Below are positions 10,858 through 23,491 of a stretch of 64,000 nucleotides of DNA, piece after piece. A program made the position numbers and the translations under genes. This DNA comes from Diaporthe sp. PMI_573 (taxonomy: Eukaryota > Ascomycota > Sordariomycetes > Diaporthales > Diaporthaceae): the NCBI GenBank assembly GCA_021399435.1, contig JAJTUP010000039.1, forward strand, positions 620,001-684,000, given 5' to 3'. Each line of letters starts with the position of its first letter. Positions within the stretch are counted from its first letter, which is position 1. The notes under the pieces are model-generated. The model saw only the letters and a list, made by a program, of their open reading frames with translations. It was not told the DNA's origin and searched no databases.

Positions 10858-13800
10858 GGCTGAACCTGATGAATGGAATTTGGGGAGAGTTTTGTTTGAG
10901 AGAGGGTGCGGAGGGGAAGATCTGCGAAGGAGAGACCTGGGACATGCCAGGAACTTTATCTCGCCGGGGCAACTGCAGGGCTCGGGATCATCTCGCCCCT
11001 ACTCAGATGCCCATGTAAGTCTATCTAGGCCAGACCAGGTAGCTGGATGCAACCAGAAATGACCTAGCCGCGGCGCTGGAACCTAGCGCAGGAGGACGAT
11101 TCAATGTGAGTCCCGCCTCCGCAATGGTCTCCACCTTGACGACCACCATGGAATGGCGACGAGCAGGGGCCCCTGGCAGGTGAATGGGGGAGGCTCAAGG
11201 GTCGGTCGATGGCAGCCGAGGTACCCTGATTCGTTGATGCGTGTTTTGGGGGCAGCAGGCGTGGCGGCCCATAGGGTGACCGACCGACTACTGCAACGTT
11301 AAATCGAACAGCGCACGGGGCGGAACTGAGATGACAGAGGCAAAGGGTCTGTCCAATAAACTACTCTCTAGTGGCCAGCGATGCTGACGTCTGGTATTCT
11401 TCACGAGTGCACATGACAGGACATCAATCTTTTGTTTATGCGTCCGTGAGCGCTTCGGTTGCACCTCGGCTGTTGCTGTCTGGACCAATCCGGAGTCCAG
11501 AGAGCCGAACGGAGAGCCCGGCGGATGGAATCGAGGGGCAGAAGGCCAGTAGGACAGAAAGGCACAGACGAAGGCAAGAGTGAGCCGAACCCATGCGACC
11601 ATGCCGGTGGCCACGGGTGATGGTAAGGACCGATTGGGGGGAACGTTGGGTGGGAAACGGCACAGTAAGACGACGGGTTCCGACGTTGGAGGATGTGGTG
11701 CTTGGAGAATGCTTGGACTGCCTGATCGCCTCGAACTCGGTCCAATACGGGTTGGCGGCTTGGCGGACCTACTGCAATTGGCAGGTCGCCACCCCACTGA
11801 TAAGGTTGCGTGCTCAGTGGTCGCGTGAAGAATTTGTCGACGGTCAAACAAAACGACTCATCTTTATCAGTATGCCTGTATGGGCACATCCACAGCTCCA
11901 CGGCTTACTGCCGACGCCTCGAAGGTTTGATGTCTGAACGAATATGAGCAGATGCGTGCACTTGGCGGGCGGTTGGCTGGCGATATGAGGTGAGGCAGGG
12001 CGAGGCGGCGTAATTGGGGTTTGTCAAGCGGTGTCGGTTGTTCTTTGGCCGAGACAAAACCAAGTCTTTGACAGACTGCCAAGCAATTTGGTATTCAGCG
12101 TACCGTCAACCATTGTACGACAGACCTCGGCAAGGCTGGATCCACGCTGCCACGATGGCCCTGGAAGCTGCACCATTCCGTCCTGTCTGTGCAGCGCACA
12201 CACACGCGGCTGCGAGGCCACCAGCAGCATGGCCGGAGACTACACAGTACGATGTGTGGACCGCAGACCAGGACACCCTCGCCACCTGGGAACCCGCGCT
12301 GCCGCACCAGAGGGTGGCGCTGGTGGTGTCCTCCCTGGCATTGGTCCCGTCGTTATCACGGTGGGCGCGTTCTAGAAGGACTAGAAGGATTCTAGTGCCA
12401 TTCTGGCCAGGTCTTGCATGCTTCTGGCTTCGCGGGGAGGAAGGATTCGAACTCGTAAAAGAAAGATTTTCGAACTGGGCTTGGTTCGCGGGTGGCTGGA
12501 TGACCAGGCACCTTCTGCATCGGGGCAAGCCGAGGGATCGCCTAGCTGACAAGTGTGCCGCACGAGGGAGGACTGCGGAGGCCTTGGTTGTCGACACAAA
12601 TGCAAATCGGGTGCGATGATTGGGTGCCGGCTCTCGTTCAGCGTTCAGCCGGAGACTGGCACATGGTGTATGTGCAGCATGTTGCATCGAGCAGCCCAGC
12701 TGGCGAGATGGTGCCCTGTGAGCGATGGATGATGCGTTGGATGGTTGGCTGGCTGTTGGTGGTGATTGATTGATGTCGAGAAACCAAGGTCAGGGTTCCC
12801 AGTCTGGTCACCCCCAGCCTGCCTATCATTTCCCCGTCTTTCTTCCTTCCGTTGATACCCCCGTTTTGCCGCGCCTGCACTTTGATTCTACGTTCCGCCC
12901 GTTGGAGAAGCCACACGCTCTTTCCCGGCTTTGTGGTCCCCATCCTTCCCCTCACCGACCTGCCTGCCTGCTGCTTGTGCACGAATGTTGTTGCCCAATC
13001 TGGAAAAAGCAGCAGGGTGTCGTGCTGCTCACGCGAGCGACTACACTAACAGCAACTCCTTCCTCTCGCTGTTGCCATCTATCAGAATGGAAAGACACCA
13101 CTGCTGCCTGGAACTTCCCATCTCAAGGCATCCCAGCCTGCGAATGTGTGATGGAGTCGGAGCTTGGGCCGAGTACTCTGTAGATCACTACTGGGCCAAG
13201 ACAGACGGCCGGCCCCCTATGCTTCTGATGGGCAACTGCTCCGAGGCCCTTGACCCAGAGAGCAAGCCCCAAGTATCACAACCTTTGACAGCCAAGGAAC
13301 CGCATGGGGAAGCTGTTTGGTAAACACCCCTGAAGCGGCATACAGCACTCATTTCATCGCTCGTAAACTCTGACACCATAAAATACAACCGCGCGAACTG
13401 GGGTACGCCAAACCTTAATCGGGTGTCACCACACGCTTCCTTTTTGCGTGCATACACAAACCCAGCCATGTCTTGAAGCCTTCAGTTTCAGTTACTGCGT
13501 CGGACTCAGCACTGTATTTACAAAAAGAACACACGACGTTGCCGAGCCAAGACATGAAGTTGTCCGTCGTGCTGCGCCTAGTCGCGCCATTGCTTGCCCA
13601 AAGCTTGTCCCTTGGCTGCCGTGCTTGTCCTGCTGGGCAAGGCACAGGGGGTTACATCCACCAGCCGCAGCGCCCTTGCCCAAAATCCAGCGAGACGAAA
13701 GAGCGCGATTTTGGCACCATCTTTATTTGTATTGTTGTTACAAGGGCTCTCTTTCTCAGGTATTGAGTTAGCCTGGGCCGCTAAGCTGGGCGCTGTTTTG

Positions 13801-15017
13801 ACAATTTCACATCGTAGCAGCCCAGATTTGATTTGCTTGGCTTCTGTGGACTGCGGGCACTAATCCAACCCCAGGCACCAACGGCTTGGTGAGGACTGGA
13901 CATGGCTGGCCGGCTGTGCCTGTCTGCAAGTATGGGACGCCAAGTCGACTTTGTGTTTTTCAGTCAGGAAACCATGAGAAACATTCCTTGAATAAAAAAC
14001 CTGACATGAATTCTTGCAAAACGGTTGCCGCCTTGTTGCTGGCGCTAGCGGCGCATGAAATGGATGTATCGCTTCATTGTTGCCGGGAAGCTTGAGCCAC
14101 GCTGGCAATTGTTTTGTTACTTGTCATAGACACATCTTCTAGAAAGAATAAAGGCTCTAGCAGAAGAAAGAAGAGGAAAACTGCACAGCAGATGGATGTT
14201 TGGCCACAATTATTTGGAAGCTCGGTTGACGAAGAACGTGGGCCCCCCAAATGCTCAATTGCTGGCTAAGTTAATGAGGCGAGCCGTGGTTAACCGTATC
14301 ACCGTGGGCAGCAGATGCAGATACGGACGCTTTCTATGCTAGAGCGGCTTTACACATGGTAATTATTCTGGACCTGGCTGACGAGAGTTTTCCGTCTGCA
14401 ATGGGCAAGGGGGGGGGGGGCTCGCGCAGAAGAAGCAAGGCTAGTAGTATCAAGACCACTTAAATGTATTGTAACTTAACTACTGCACGTTTGGTCTTTG
14501 CCGCAAGCGCCCAATCACGTTTTCCTTTCCTTGTGAATACAGTTAATACGCGACACCGGCCATGAAAGTTTCTGAACGTGGGTGCGAATTCTGAAGAACA
14601 GCCTGACAGAAGCACCCCCGCCAGCTCGTGGGATCATATAGCATCAGAAACAGTAAGCCGCCTGAGTTACCCGGCCAGGTTAACTTAAAGAGGCCGGTTC
14701 CAGGCATCGGCGGTATAGGCATGACACTGCCGGCAGATGTATCTTCTGACGAACAGCTTTAGGATCTCCGGATTACCAGGCGCAATGTACGCGACGTACT
14801 TCCCGGCGAACGGTATAAACTCCGCTGCGTTTCCACAGCGGGCCCAGGGCGAACTCGAACTTGTTATTTTCCAAAGAGTGTTGATATTGAGAAGTCCGAT
14901 GACTCTCTAATCACCATGATATGGCCTGAGCTAGAGTCGCTAGATCCTTAAATGTGGCTATTGCTGGAGTTGACAAGGTGTGCAATATGGAACCCCTACC
15001 CTTTATTGTCCCTTCCA
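10858..15017. other. 4.2-kb region without a recognisable gene
   Basis: Many overlapping open frames of 60-200 codons occur on both strands between about 11.2 and 14.1 kb. They reflect GC-rich, stop-poor sequence rather than genes: none shows a domain, a plausible intron chain or family-like composition. The left part must contain the PTR2 promoter and 5' UTR. A run of 12 G lies at 14409-14420. A long non-coding RNA or a lineage-specific gene cannot be excluded. Confidence 0.4.
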
Positions 15018-15087
15018 CTAGGGAAACTGATCCGCCAAAAGATCAGGATACAGAGAGTGCTTGAAGAGTGCCGATGAGACGTTGTGT

Positions 15088-15141
15088 TGAAAAAAAGCAA
15101 AAAAAGCAAAAACGCAAAAAAGCAAAAAAGAAGAAGAAAGC
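15088..15141. repeat. A-rich short tandem repeat, (GCAAAAA)n-like
   Basis: Units of GCAAAAA/GCAAAAAA are repeated about four times and then grade into GAAGAA. It lies about 50 bp beyond the 3' end of the HET pseudogene and is probably a microsatellite in its 3' flank. Confidence 0.6.
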
Positions 15142-15189
15142 GAGTGCTTGACTGAGATAACTAATAAGAAGAGGTGAGATTGGTTGTAT

Positions 15190-17238
15190 TTAAACCAAAG
15201 TAAGATCCTTCGTCTCTCCAAGCTCCCTTGTATAGCGATGTGTTGTGTACCCAACTCGCTTCATCCTGTCATCATTGACAGGAACAACGATGAGGGAGAC
15301 ATCGTAATCTATATCGCTCGGGTGTGGCGGAGTCACTCGCGCAAGACCCAGTGAGTATAGCTCCATGCTTCTGATTCTCCCAATTGCTGCCTCGTCGCTT
15401 GTATCGATGGTATCGAAGGAGATCCGCATCGGTTCTTTGTCCCCATCAGCACAGTGAACGATCACCTCACCCTCGGAAACCCCATCTAGCTCAGCGTTAG
15501 ATGGGTTGAGAGGGGTTAACGGGGCTGACAATTTGATCCAGGCGTCCTTTACTTTCCCGAATGGATTGGTACCATCAAGTACGACGTGAGAGTCTTTAAT
15601 GACTGCCACAGGTGTCCAAGGCCGTTTCAAGCCGTGTCATGAGACGCCATCGACGGCGGCCCAGGACCACGATGGGGCGCGATAACCTGCGCCCGTCAAG
15701 CCCGAGGACTGCGCTGATCTTGGCGAAGACCAACATAGTCCCTCGAGGATCGAGCCCTTCCCACAGCCCAGCCACATACTCATCGTCCAGCAATTGTTGA
15801 TGTATCTCTGCGATAGCAGACAGCGCAGGTAGTTTGTCGGGTGGGTAGGTGAGCTTGCGCGCCCCGTATCTGTGAAGTAGATCCGTCCACTGGGAGAGTG
15901 TATCCGTCGTGTTGCGCGAATGCCTTTCTCCAGGCGCGGACGTCATATCCGCTTCCTTGCCGATATGAGTAGATCGATAAGGTAGGGTTAGACCGTCCTC
16001 ACCAAACGTCCCTTGCAAACATTCGAAATACATCTGTGGTGTGGTGAAGTGGAGTATTCGACGCGACAGCATGCGTTCTTGAAAACACCAGGCTCTGTCT
16101 GTAAGCGGTTCATTGAACATTTCCACATGAAAGCTCTTGAAATACTCCTTGTTGAGAGGTAAGGTTGACATGACAACTGTTCCAGTGATGTCTTGTGCTG
16201 TGAAGGGGAGTTTGAACGTCTTTCGCGGGGTACGTGGAAACAACAAGCCCCCTTCACTATCATCGACACCAGTGGCGGAGATAGTGAGATAGGCATTGGC
16301 GTAAACCCTGCCCATCATCCGAGACTCCCTGTCTCAGTCAGCAGTGTCGTCTTGACAGATGCAAAGGCCGTCGACCCAGAGATATCTGATTCTCAATCTC
16401 CCTGCCAGCCCGATTGCGTCTCGGATCGTCTTGGGCAGAATCATCGCATCGAAGCCATTGTCTCTTCTCTGTGTCAAGTTGGCCTTGGTCGTGACGTAGC
16501 CTTTCTTGCCGATGCCCCAGCAGTAGCTAAGAGCAATGTAGCTGTCCTGAGTCTCGCCAGAGGTCTCCATGAGCTTCACACCGTCTTCGACCCCGGAGGA
16601 ATCAACATCGATCACCCGGGTCGGCATCTCTTTGCCCCGATGTTGGCAGCCAGAATGCTCGTTGCAAGACGCGATCCAACGATCTATGCGATTGAGCGCT
16701 CCTTCGTTGGGTGTTTCCTCAACAACCCTGCCGCTGAAGACGGCCGCCAGCGGGTCATCTAGAGTAAATCAGCATTGGGATCAAGTACTGTAGGAACAGG
16801 AAACCTTTCACCTTCTTCGGCACAGAATGCGACCGCCGCAACTACCACAACCCACTGGTCTGGTTGCCATGTACTATTCGAAAGAACCCACACACCATCT
16901 GCGCCATCCGGCCTTTTGATGAGCCAAAGGTCGAACTGCGGTTGGACATTATCGTAATATCTCCGCGGCTGACCCAATGTCTCGAGCTCTGATAGGAGGC
17001 CGTCTACCTGGTGCTCAACTAGCACACATAGACCGCAGCCTTGAGCGGCTGCGTGGCGAAGAGCTTCAAGGCTCCCGTGGTGCCTGGTGCCCAGCGGCTC
17101 TTCCAATCTGACCTTGGGTTTGCGATGGAGGTACTGGAAATAGTTGTGCCCAGAGGGAATCCGGTCGTATAGTTGCTCGGGAAAAGAGGGGATGTCGTCC
17201 CAAGCAATGGATCGACATATATCACAGAGCGTGTCCAT
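15190..17238 (-). pseudogene. HET-domain (heterokaryon incompatibility) gene, apparently broken
   Basis: The minus strand encodes a HET protein in pieces. It starts MDTLCDICRSIAWDDIP with a Cys-rich N-terminus. Next come DRWIASCNEHSGCQHR and the HET core: YIALSYCWG, LPKTIRDAI, IRYLWVDGLCICQDD, then the DRES...VYANAYLTISATG block and AWCFQERMLSRRILHF. The C-terminal GYRAPSWSWAAVDG motif and tail follow. Four lesions break it. A frame change with TAG lies at 16759-16761. TGA at 16334-16336 is exactly where HET proteins have Trp before DRES. A one-base frame change lies near 15757-15765, after AGLW. TGA at 15637-15639 follows the WSWA motif. None is explained by an obvious intron. HET proteins trigger incompatibility cell death, and loss of one allele is common in the family. 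Assembly error could account for the single-base shifts but less easily for the stops. Confidence 0.8.
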
Positions 17239-17939
17239 TCTCTAATCGGTAGAACTAATTGAACTGTCAACTTTGAAGATTTGAAGCCTGACATTGTGTC
17301 ACCTTCGCTGACTCCGCCTCCCCCCCCCCCACCCCACGCTGCCAAGACACGCTTGCAAAATGCATTCCAATCCAATTCTATTGGGACGTTCGAAGTGCCT
17401 GTGGAGACGGCGGTCAGCTGGGAGCTCGTGTCTAAATCTCCTCGGTTCTTGGATTTACGTAAGCAGATAAATAAAACAGTTACCTCAAAGCGGGAAGAGT
17501 CGCTGTCTGGTTGCTGCCGTTGACCAAGAGAGAGTGCATACATTGCCTTGGTAGTCTAGGCTACAGTTGGCCCTCTGCGCAGCCCACAGCATATGCATTG
17601 CCCACCTGAGTCCATTTTGACATGATTACTTCATCCTTAGAGAAGGCCGTCTCGCCACCAAGTCGAATGCGACGTTTTAATTTTTCAAGACTTGCGGTAT
17701 TCATTCTCTTTTCTGTCTTTCTAAAGGCTCATAGTACTAAACAGTGGTTGAAGTATCCCTTTCCTATATAAGCATGTAATTAAGTTAAATGCATAACACC
17801 TATTTATATCTAACAACCTTTTCATTTACTACCCACATATATTCCTGAGTCGAAGCCCAAAGCACGCACTAGAAAAATTCGGGATACACTCGCCAATGTT
17901 CAGTTGCTGCAACATGAGACACAATAGATGCTCGCAAAT
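17239..17939. other. Intergenic region
   Basis: No gene is seen. The left part is the presumed promoter of the HET pseudogene and contains a long C run at about 17320-17333. The right part is AT-rich 3' flank of the surface-protein gene. Confidence 0.4.
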
Positions 17940-20657
17940 CTATAGACAAGAAATAAAAAGTACCATGACAATTAGGATAATCCCGACAGAATTCCAGAGA
18001 GGATTCGACCTTTGCGTTGGGGAGCCCGAAACGACCACTACAGTTCCTGTCGGACTGCTGGATACCGAGACATCAGCCTCTGTTGTTGGGTGGGGCTCGG
18101 GGCTCGTGGCTGCGGCGTCACCCCCGGGGCTATTTTGCAACGGGGCAGCGAGGGAGGTCGGGGAGGGAGCCGGCGGTGGGGCGGTCGTGCCGCCTGCTGT
18201 GTGTTCAGAGGCCGGTGCTGGTGCCGGTGGTGGGAGTGACTCCGCGGAGGTACCGGTACTACTGGCCTCCTCGGCAGCCTTTGATGATATTGTCTCTGCT
18301 GCAGTAGAACTGGCGGCACTTGAGGAGGTCGCCTCGGTGGGTTGTTGAGTTGATGTCCCTGCCTCTGCAGGTGGCGACGAGGTGTTCGGCGAGGCACTCG
18401 AGGTTTCTTGTTCCATGAACGCCGCACCGGAGTTGGAAACGGCCCCCGGCGAAACACTCTCCTCACCATCTGACCCAGAAGATATCGTCGCCTCGACAGC
18501 AGCAGCAGACGACGTCGCCGCGGGTGCGAGACCAACGTTGATATCTCCAGACATCCTGCAGTACCGCAGGAACTGCGAGAACTTGGTGGACAGGTAGCTC
18601 GAGCTCGTGATGAAACCCCGCGCCCCCGTCGTCTCCTCCGCGTTAAGGTCCACGCAGCTGTCGCACCCGAGGTAGTAGGCCATAAACGCCGACTCGGGCC
18701 TGCATAGCCCTGGGCCCTTTCCGGTCGACTGCGCCTCGAGGTATGCGTTGTTGCAGGTTTCGAAACAGGCTGCTGGGATTAGTTGGTCGGCGAGGTCGCG
18801 GGGTGGGTTTTGGTGGGGCTGGGCGGCGGCGTCATCATCATCAGCTGGGGCGTTGGTGTTGTTGTTGGATAATAGTGGTGGTGGCGGCGGAAGGGAACGT
18901 GTATCCATGGCGCGGCTCGTCTTGATGAAGATATCGAAGCCGAGGCCGAACCGGGACGGGTCGAGGTCGAAGTACCCCTCGTTGAGCGGGAACTTGTTCC
19001 CGTTGCCGAGAGCGAGGGCTTTGACGGGCTGGCAGGACGCTTCTTGACATGTGAACTCGTCCGCGGGCGAGTCGACCCAGGCCTCGCAGAGCTGGGGCTT
19101 GGGGGGATCGCAGTTTGTGCCCGGTGGGCAGCCCCATGTTAGGTCCGAGTCTGGGTCGAATGCAGCGGGTGGGTTGGTTGCTGATGGGGCTAGGGTGACT
19201 GCGCAGGTGCTGAGGAGCTGGGTCGTTGTTTGTGTTGAGGTTTGGCCTGGTTCTGTTTGGGTTTCTGCTGGGGCGGAGGCTGTGGGTGTTTGGGTTTGCT
19301 CAGAGGCGGTTATGGTCCCTTGTTCTGCGGACACTATAGTCGTCTGAGGATTCTCCGATGCTGTTACCGTCTCTCCCGGTGCTGTAATTGTCTCACCGGG
19401 GGCCGAAATTCTCTCCCCTGGTGCCGTGACTATCTGTGGAGGAGAGGGTGCTGATGATGTTACTGTCTCGCCAGGTCCTGTAATTGTTTCCCCTGTTGCT
19501 GTGACTGTACCTCCGGGTACCGTGACTGTCTCGGGAGGCGAGGATACTTCTTGCGTCAATACAAGTGTCGAGGCCGGTTGGACGATCGTTTGCAAGTCCG
19601 TTTGTCCCGGCACGATTTGCGTCACTGCGACTGGCGGGATGATCGATGTCAGAAGTTGCACCTCGGTTGTGCCGTCCAGTGTGATCGTTGATGCAGGCGC
19701 TGAAAATGTTACAGGTGCTGCCGAGATGCTCACGGTCTCCACGAGGGTCGAAATGCGTATGGTCTCGACGAGAGAGGTTGCCAATGACCCGGAGGCAGCG
19801 ACCGTGTCGCTTTGCTATTGATTGTGTGTTAGCTATAAGGTGTTTTGTGAGAAGAGAGGACGACTTTCTCACAGTGACTGTTAGAGGCTCTTGACTGCTG
19901 ACCACTGTAGTGCCAGGTAAACGCACAGTGGACACCTGGGCTTCTCCAGGCTCCGTCTGTATGACTGTGCTAACCTCTCGTATGGTTGTTGGTTGGTAGA
20001 TAGTTGTGGGTTCTCGGATAGTCGTTGGATTCTGAGAAGCGTTCGGGACAGTGACCGTGGTCCCTTCTTGAACAGTGGTTGGGACAGTGGCCGTTGTGGC
20101 TTCTCGAACGGTTGTTGGTACTTGGACAGTTGTTTGTGCTTGAACAGTCGTTGGGACCTGAACAGTCGTAGGGACTTGGACTGTCGTTGGGACCTGAACA
20201 GTTGTTGGAACTTGCACGGTGGTCGGAAGGGATTGTGTGGTTGTCTGTACACAATAAAATACCTGAATGCATGATTGTCAGTTAGAGACTCCATTAGACC
20301 TCAATGTGGCGGCCAAAAGCGTACCGGAAGAGTTCCTGTGCCCGTCATTGTTGCGTAAAGACCAGTGCCGGTGGTACGGGTTGACCAAGGCTCCCCCCCA
20401 ATTTCCGGGGGATTGCTGAATACTTCTGGTTGATAGATGAGGAATGTGCTTGTGGAAGTGACATAGCTTGTACTGCAAGAGCCTTGGAATTGCCTCGGTC
20501 GAATTTCGTTCTGTACAGACGGGGTCAGTCTGCACTGCCGATTTTGAGATATTATGAGTACGAAACATACTGTTATTGTGATTGTTTCCGAAGTACTCGA
20601 CGCCAGTACCCTAAAGCCCAAGGCCGTCATGGCCAGGATCTTATAGAGAGGTTTCAT
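17940..20657 (-). CDS. Large Ser/Thr/Pro-rich GPI-type cell-surface glycoprotein
   Basis: Four exons (20571-20657, 20325-20510, 19873-20244, 17940-19814) give 2520 nt, 839 aa. All three introns fall between codons and have GTATGT, GTACGC and GTGAGA donors. Residues 1-20 form a signal peptide (MKPLYKILAMTALGFRVLAS). A repeat block of PTTVQV hexapeptides follows, then Thr/Ser-rich sequence with repeated PGETVT/PGETIT units. A cysteine-containing domain comes next (TWGCPPGTNCDPPKPQLC ... ACFETCNNAYLEAQ ... YYLGCDSCVDL), then a long Ser/Ala/Pro-rich stalk. The last 18 residues are hydrophobic (NSVGIILIVMVLFISCL), preceded by small residues suited to a GPI omega site. It resembles the 'glycoprotein X'-like and mucin-like wall proteins of Sordariomycetes. 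A role in adhesion or wall structure is inference. Confidence 0.8.
20075..20235 (-). repeat. Intragenic tandem repeat encoding PTTVQV units
   Basis: An 18-bp unit repeats about six to eight times with substitutions, encoding VPTTVQ hexapeptides in the third exon of the surface glycoprotein. The first copies are nearly identical; later ones drift (REATTAT, QEGTTVT). Such arrays change length between strains by recombination or slippage. Confidence 0.75.
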
Positions 20658-21206
20658 GATTGCACCGCCTGAATTCTGCGTGAGTCTGCACGGAGGTGAA
20701 GAAGACCACGATGCGAGAATATGGAATTTCGGAAAGGAGTCCTAAATCCCAGTGGATACAATTTCGCTCGACCGCGGTAACACTTACGGAGTTGAAAGAC
20801 TTTGATACTTTACGACATCTAACAAGTACACTCCCGTCCGAACCGTGCCACCGTGGACAACAAAGCCAACGGCAGGATATGAGCCCCGCCCAGCTTACTG
20901 TGCTCAGCATTTGTCATGGAATAAAGAGAGCCCAGTACTTCGGCTGCGGCAACATAGGCGGCGGTGGGGTTGTGTATTTGCCAATCCGAACCCTCGGTTG
21001 CGAGACTTCTAGGCCTGTGGCTATGCTGCTGCTCTCTTCATCTGCAAAAGAAAAATTAACACACCATCTTCCTGTCTTGGCACTTTGCTTAATGCACTAA
21101 ACGTCTATCAGTCACTCCATCTATTTTGAAGGATGAGGTTATCAACACAATCTTGGAAAGATGTTTTCAATTTATAGTGGTTGATTGATTTTAGGGAATG
21201 AACTGC
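20658..21206. other. Intergenic region
   Basis: No gene is recognised. It holds the promoter of the surface-glycoprotein gene and the 3' flank of the downstream HET gene. Confidence 0.4.
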
Positions 21207-23491
21207 TCAAATAATCGTAATTGTCTCGAATTTTTCGTGAATGTCATCATCAGTATAGTCGTAGAAATCATTATAGTTGTAGACGCCAACCCGACGATAC
21301 ACAGCATTGCCACCTGGGGATCGGCTCCAAAGCTCGGCAAGCTTAAGCACTAGGCCATGTGCCTTCCAACTGAAACCCGCGCCGCGTTTAAAGGGTGGCC
21401 ACCTTCGATGCCAGTGTTTCGGGAAGAATTCCAAGCAAAACAAACCGCTGCGGTTAACAGGGGCACCTTCCCATCCGCCATCATCGAAGCGGATTAGGAC
21501 AACAGTGATCTGTTTCCAGTCCGGGCCGTCCGCGCGGAAGATGCGGCCCTCCAGAGTTATGGAGCCTCCGGTCAATGCCCCGTAGGGCGCTTCGGAGTGG
21601 CTAAGAAGAGCGCGGACCTCATGAACTCTCAGTCCTTGCTCCCAACATAAAAGACTAAAGTCTTCAAACTTTGATTCGTCGAGGTCTGGAATTTGCGTAT
21701 CGGTAGGACCCATATGGCCTGCCCATGACCATGAAGGGGCGATATAAGGTGAATTTTGAGAGCGCTGTTTGTGCCTCTTGGTTTTGGCCCCAGGCCCGTC
21801 GTTCCAATACCCTTCCTTCGAACACTCGTGTATCCATAGGAGCTGGAAGGCCACCAACCCTGATTCGAAATAATCTCGGGGCTGATATATCATCTCGTGT
21901 CTCGAAGGGTCCGTCATACTCGGCGGGTGTGCAAGTGGACAATGCACAAGGAGGCCAGCCACAATGTCTTGCTTATGGCTCCGTTCTGATGCATCGGTCG
22001 AAAGCGCCGATAGGACGAAAGCAATCCCAGATATGGCTGGCAGCTTGTCTTCTTCGTTGGATAGAGCTCGGAGCGTGTAACAGTCGACAATATTGCACCA
22101 AACTTTCAACTTCTCCCAAGCCAACCCGTGATCAGATAGCCCCTCCGTTCCGCTGCAAACAGCAGCCAGGGACTCATATAGATTACGTAAAGAATCCAAA
22201 CTTTGCCTACCGTAAGAGGTTGTGCGGCAGGACCATCTGACGACGCGGGAATCAAAAGATACCAAGCGATGCGAGAGTATGCCTTCTTGTAGTGTCCACG
22301 TTCGCGAGTTGATAGCTTGCCACTCAAGCACGGCTATGATAAGTTTCAGATACGAGGGGTCTTCAGAGACTTCGGGGTCGAGTGGGAAATAGAAAACATC
22401 TCCCAGTTCGCATGCACCGGCGCGCGGAGAGGCGTGATCGTGTAGGAACCCCTCGGTGCAAGAAGCCGGTGTCGCGGCCGATATGGTAATATGAGCGTTG
22501 TCAAAGAAATGATGCATTTTCGCAATCTCTTTCGCCAGCTCATCCACATCGTCTTGCACAAGGCACAGGCTGTCCACCCAGAGCAGTTTGATACCGATCT
22601 CACGTGTCACGCGTATGGCGTCTGTGATGGTCTTGGGGAGTAGACTGAGCGGGAAACCGACTTCCATATCGGCTTTGTTCGTCGAGGTAAGTTTGAATGC
22701 CTGGTCTTGACCCCAACAATAGGAGAGAGCAGCATAAGGCTCGGTGTCTCTATTATCCAGATTCCATGCTCGCGTGACCTTTATTTGGGAGTCGTTCGAC
22801 TCTCCGACTGAAAGAAAACGGCGTGGCCTAATATCACTGAATGCAGCTTTGCAGCTGTCGTGGTGTACCAGACAATGCTGTAGCCTCCGTTGAATCTGTC
22901 CTATCACTTGACTTGACGATGTGTGCCCATCGATTAACCTGGCCAAGGCGTGTTCGGCGCTGGGATCGTCTGTACCTTGAAATTCAGCAACGTTCAAGGC
23001 AAGTTGCACGCGGAAGAGAAAAGCTGGAGGAATTGCATACCCCAGTCAGATACTGCAGTAAAGTTAGAGCCTTTGCGCTGTTTAGAACCTGTTTTTGTGC
23101 GAGTCACAGCCTGACACCCAGTGATTTCATAAAGTTCGTGGCTTGCGCGACCAGGAGTTCGCGCCGACAAGTTATCATCAGCACACTTGTATTCAGTGAG
23201 AGGTGCCTGCTCCAGCTTTACAGTCTTGAGCAAGAAAAATAGCTCCAATTCCAGCATCTCTTCATTCGAATACGAATTATTAATGAATCCCCAGAGCCAC
23301 TCGAAGAATGGACAGCCTGCGAGGGCTGCTTCCCTCACACGATCAGGTTTGTGCTTCAGAGGCAGCCGCCATATTGTGTCGTGCTTGTGGTCCCAATCTT
23401 CACGTACACCTGGCGTGCAGCCTTTGACCGTAAGGACCTCTTCCTGGCAATGGCTGCAGGTGTGCTTGACGAAGTCTCGAGATGAGCTCAT
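21207..23491 (-). CDS. HET-domain protein, apparently intact
   Basis: Two exons (23041-23491 and 21207-22975) give 2220 nt, 739 aa, with a 65-nt GTATGC...AAG intron. The N-terminus has a CSHCQEEV pair of cysteines and a basic linker. The HET domain lies at about residues 225-380: YAALSYCWGQD, LLPKTITDAIRV, IKLLWVDSLCLVQDD, FFDNAHITISAATPASCTEGFL, then SRTWTLQEGILSHRLVSF. The C-terminal half carries the usual APSWSWAG motif near residue 570. It has the same domain order as the broken HET gene at 15190-17238 but is not a close copy. HET proteins act in allorecognition and can induce cell death on encounter with an incompatible partner. The partner is unknown here. A further small intron in exon 1 is possible but not required. 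Confidence 0.85.

Noticed and set aside
12440..12455. Minus-strand B-box-like GTTCGAATCC
   Set aside because: The stems do not pair and no matching A box is found upstream, so it is not a tRNA.
12014..12619. 201-codon plus-strand open frame
   Set aside because: All frames are stop-poor here. Its composition is atypical, no domain is seen and overlapping antisense frames are equally open.
18038..18535. Arg/Pro-rich minus-strand frame of 165 codons
   Set aside because: It is the out-of-frame shadow of the Ser/Ala/Pro-rich stalk of the surface glycoprotein.
23041..23140. Extra intron in exon 1 of the intact HET gene
   Set aside because: A good acceptor (CTAACTTTACTGCAG) exists, but no donor in the right phase was found, so the simpler two-exon model is kept.
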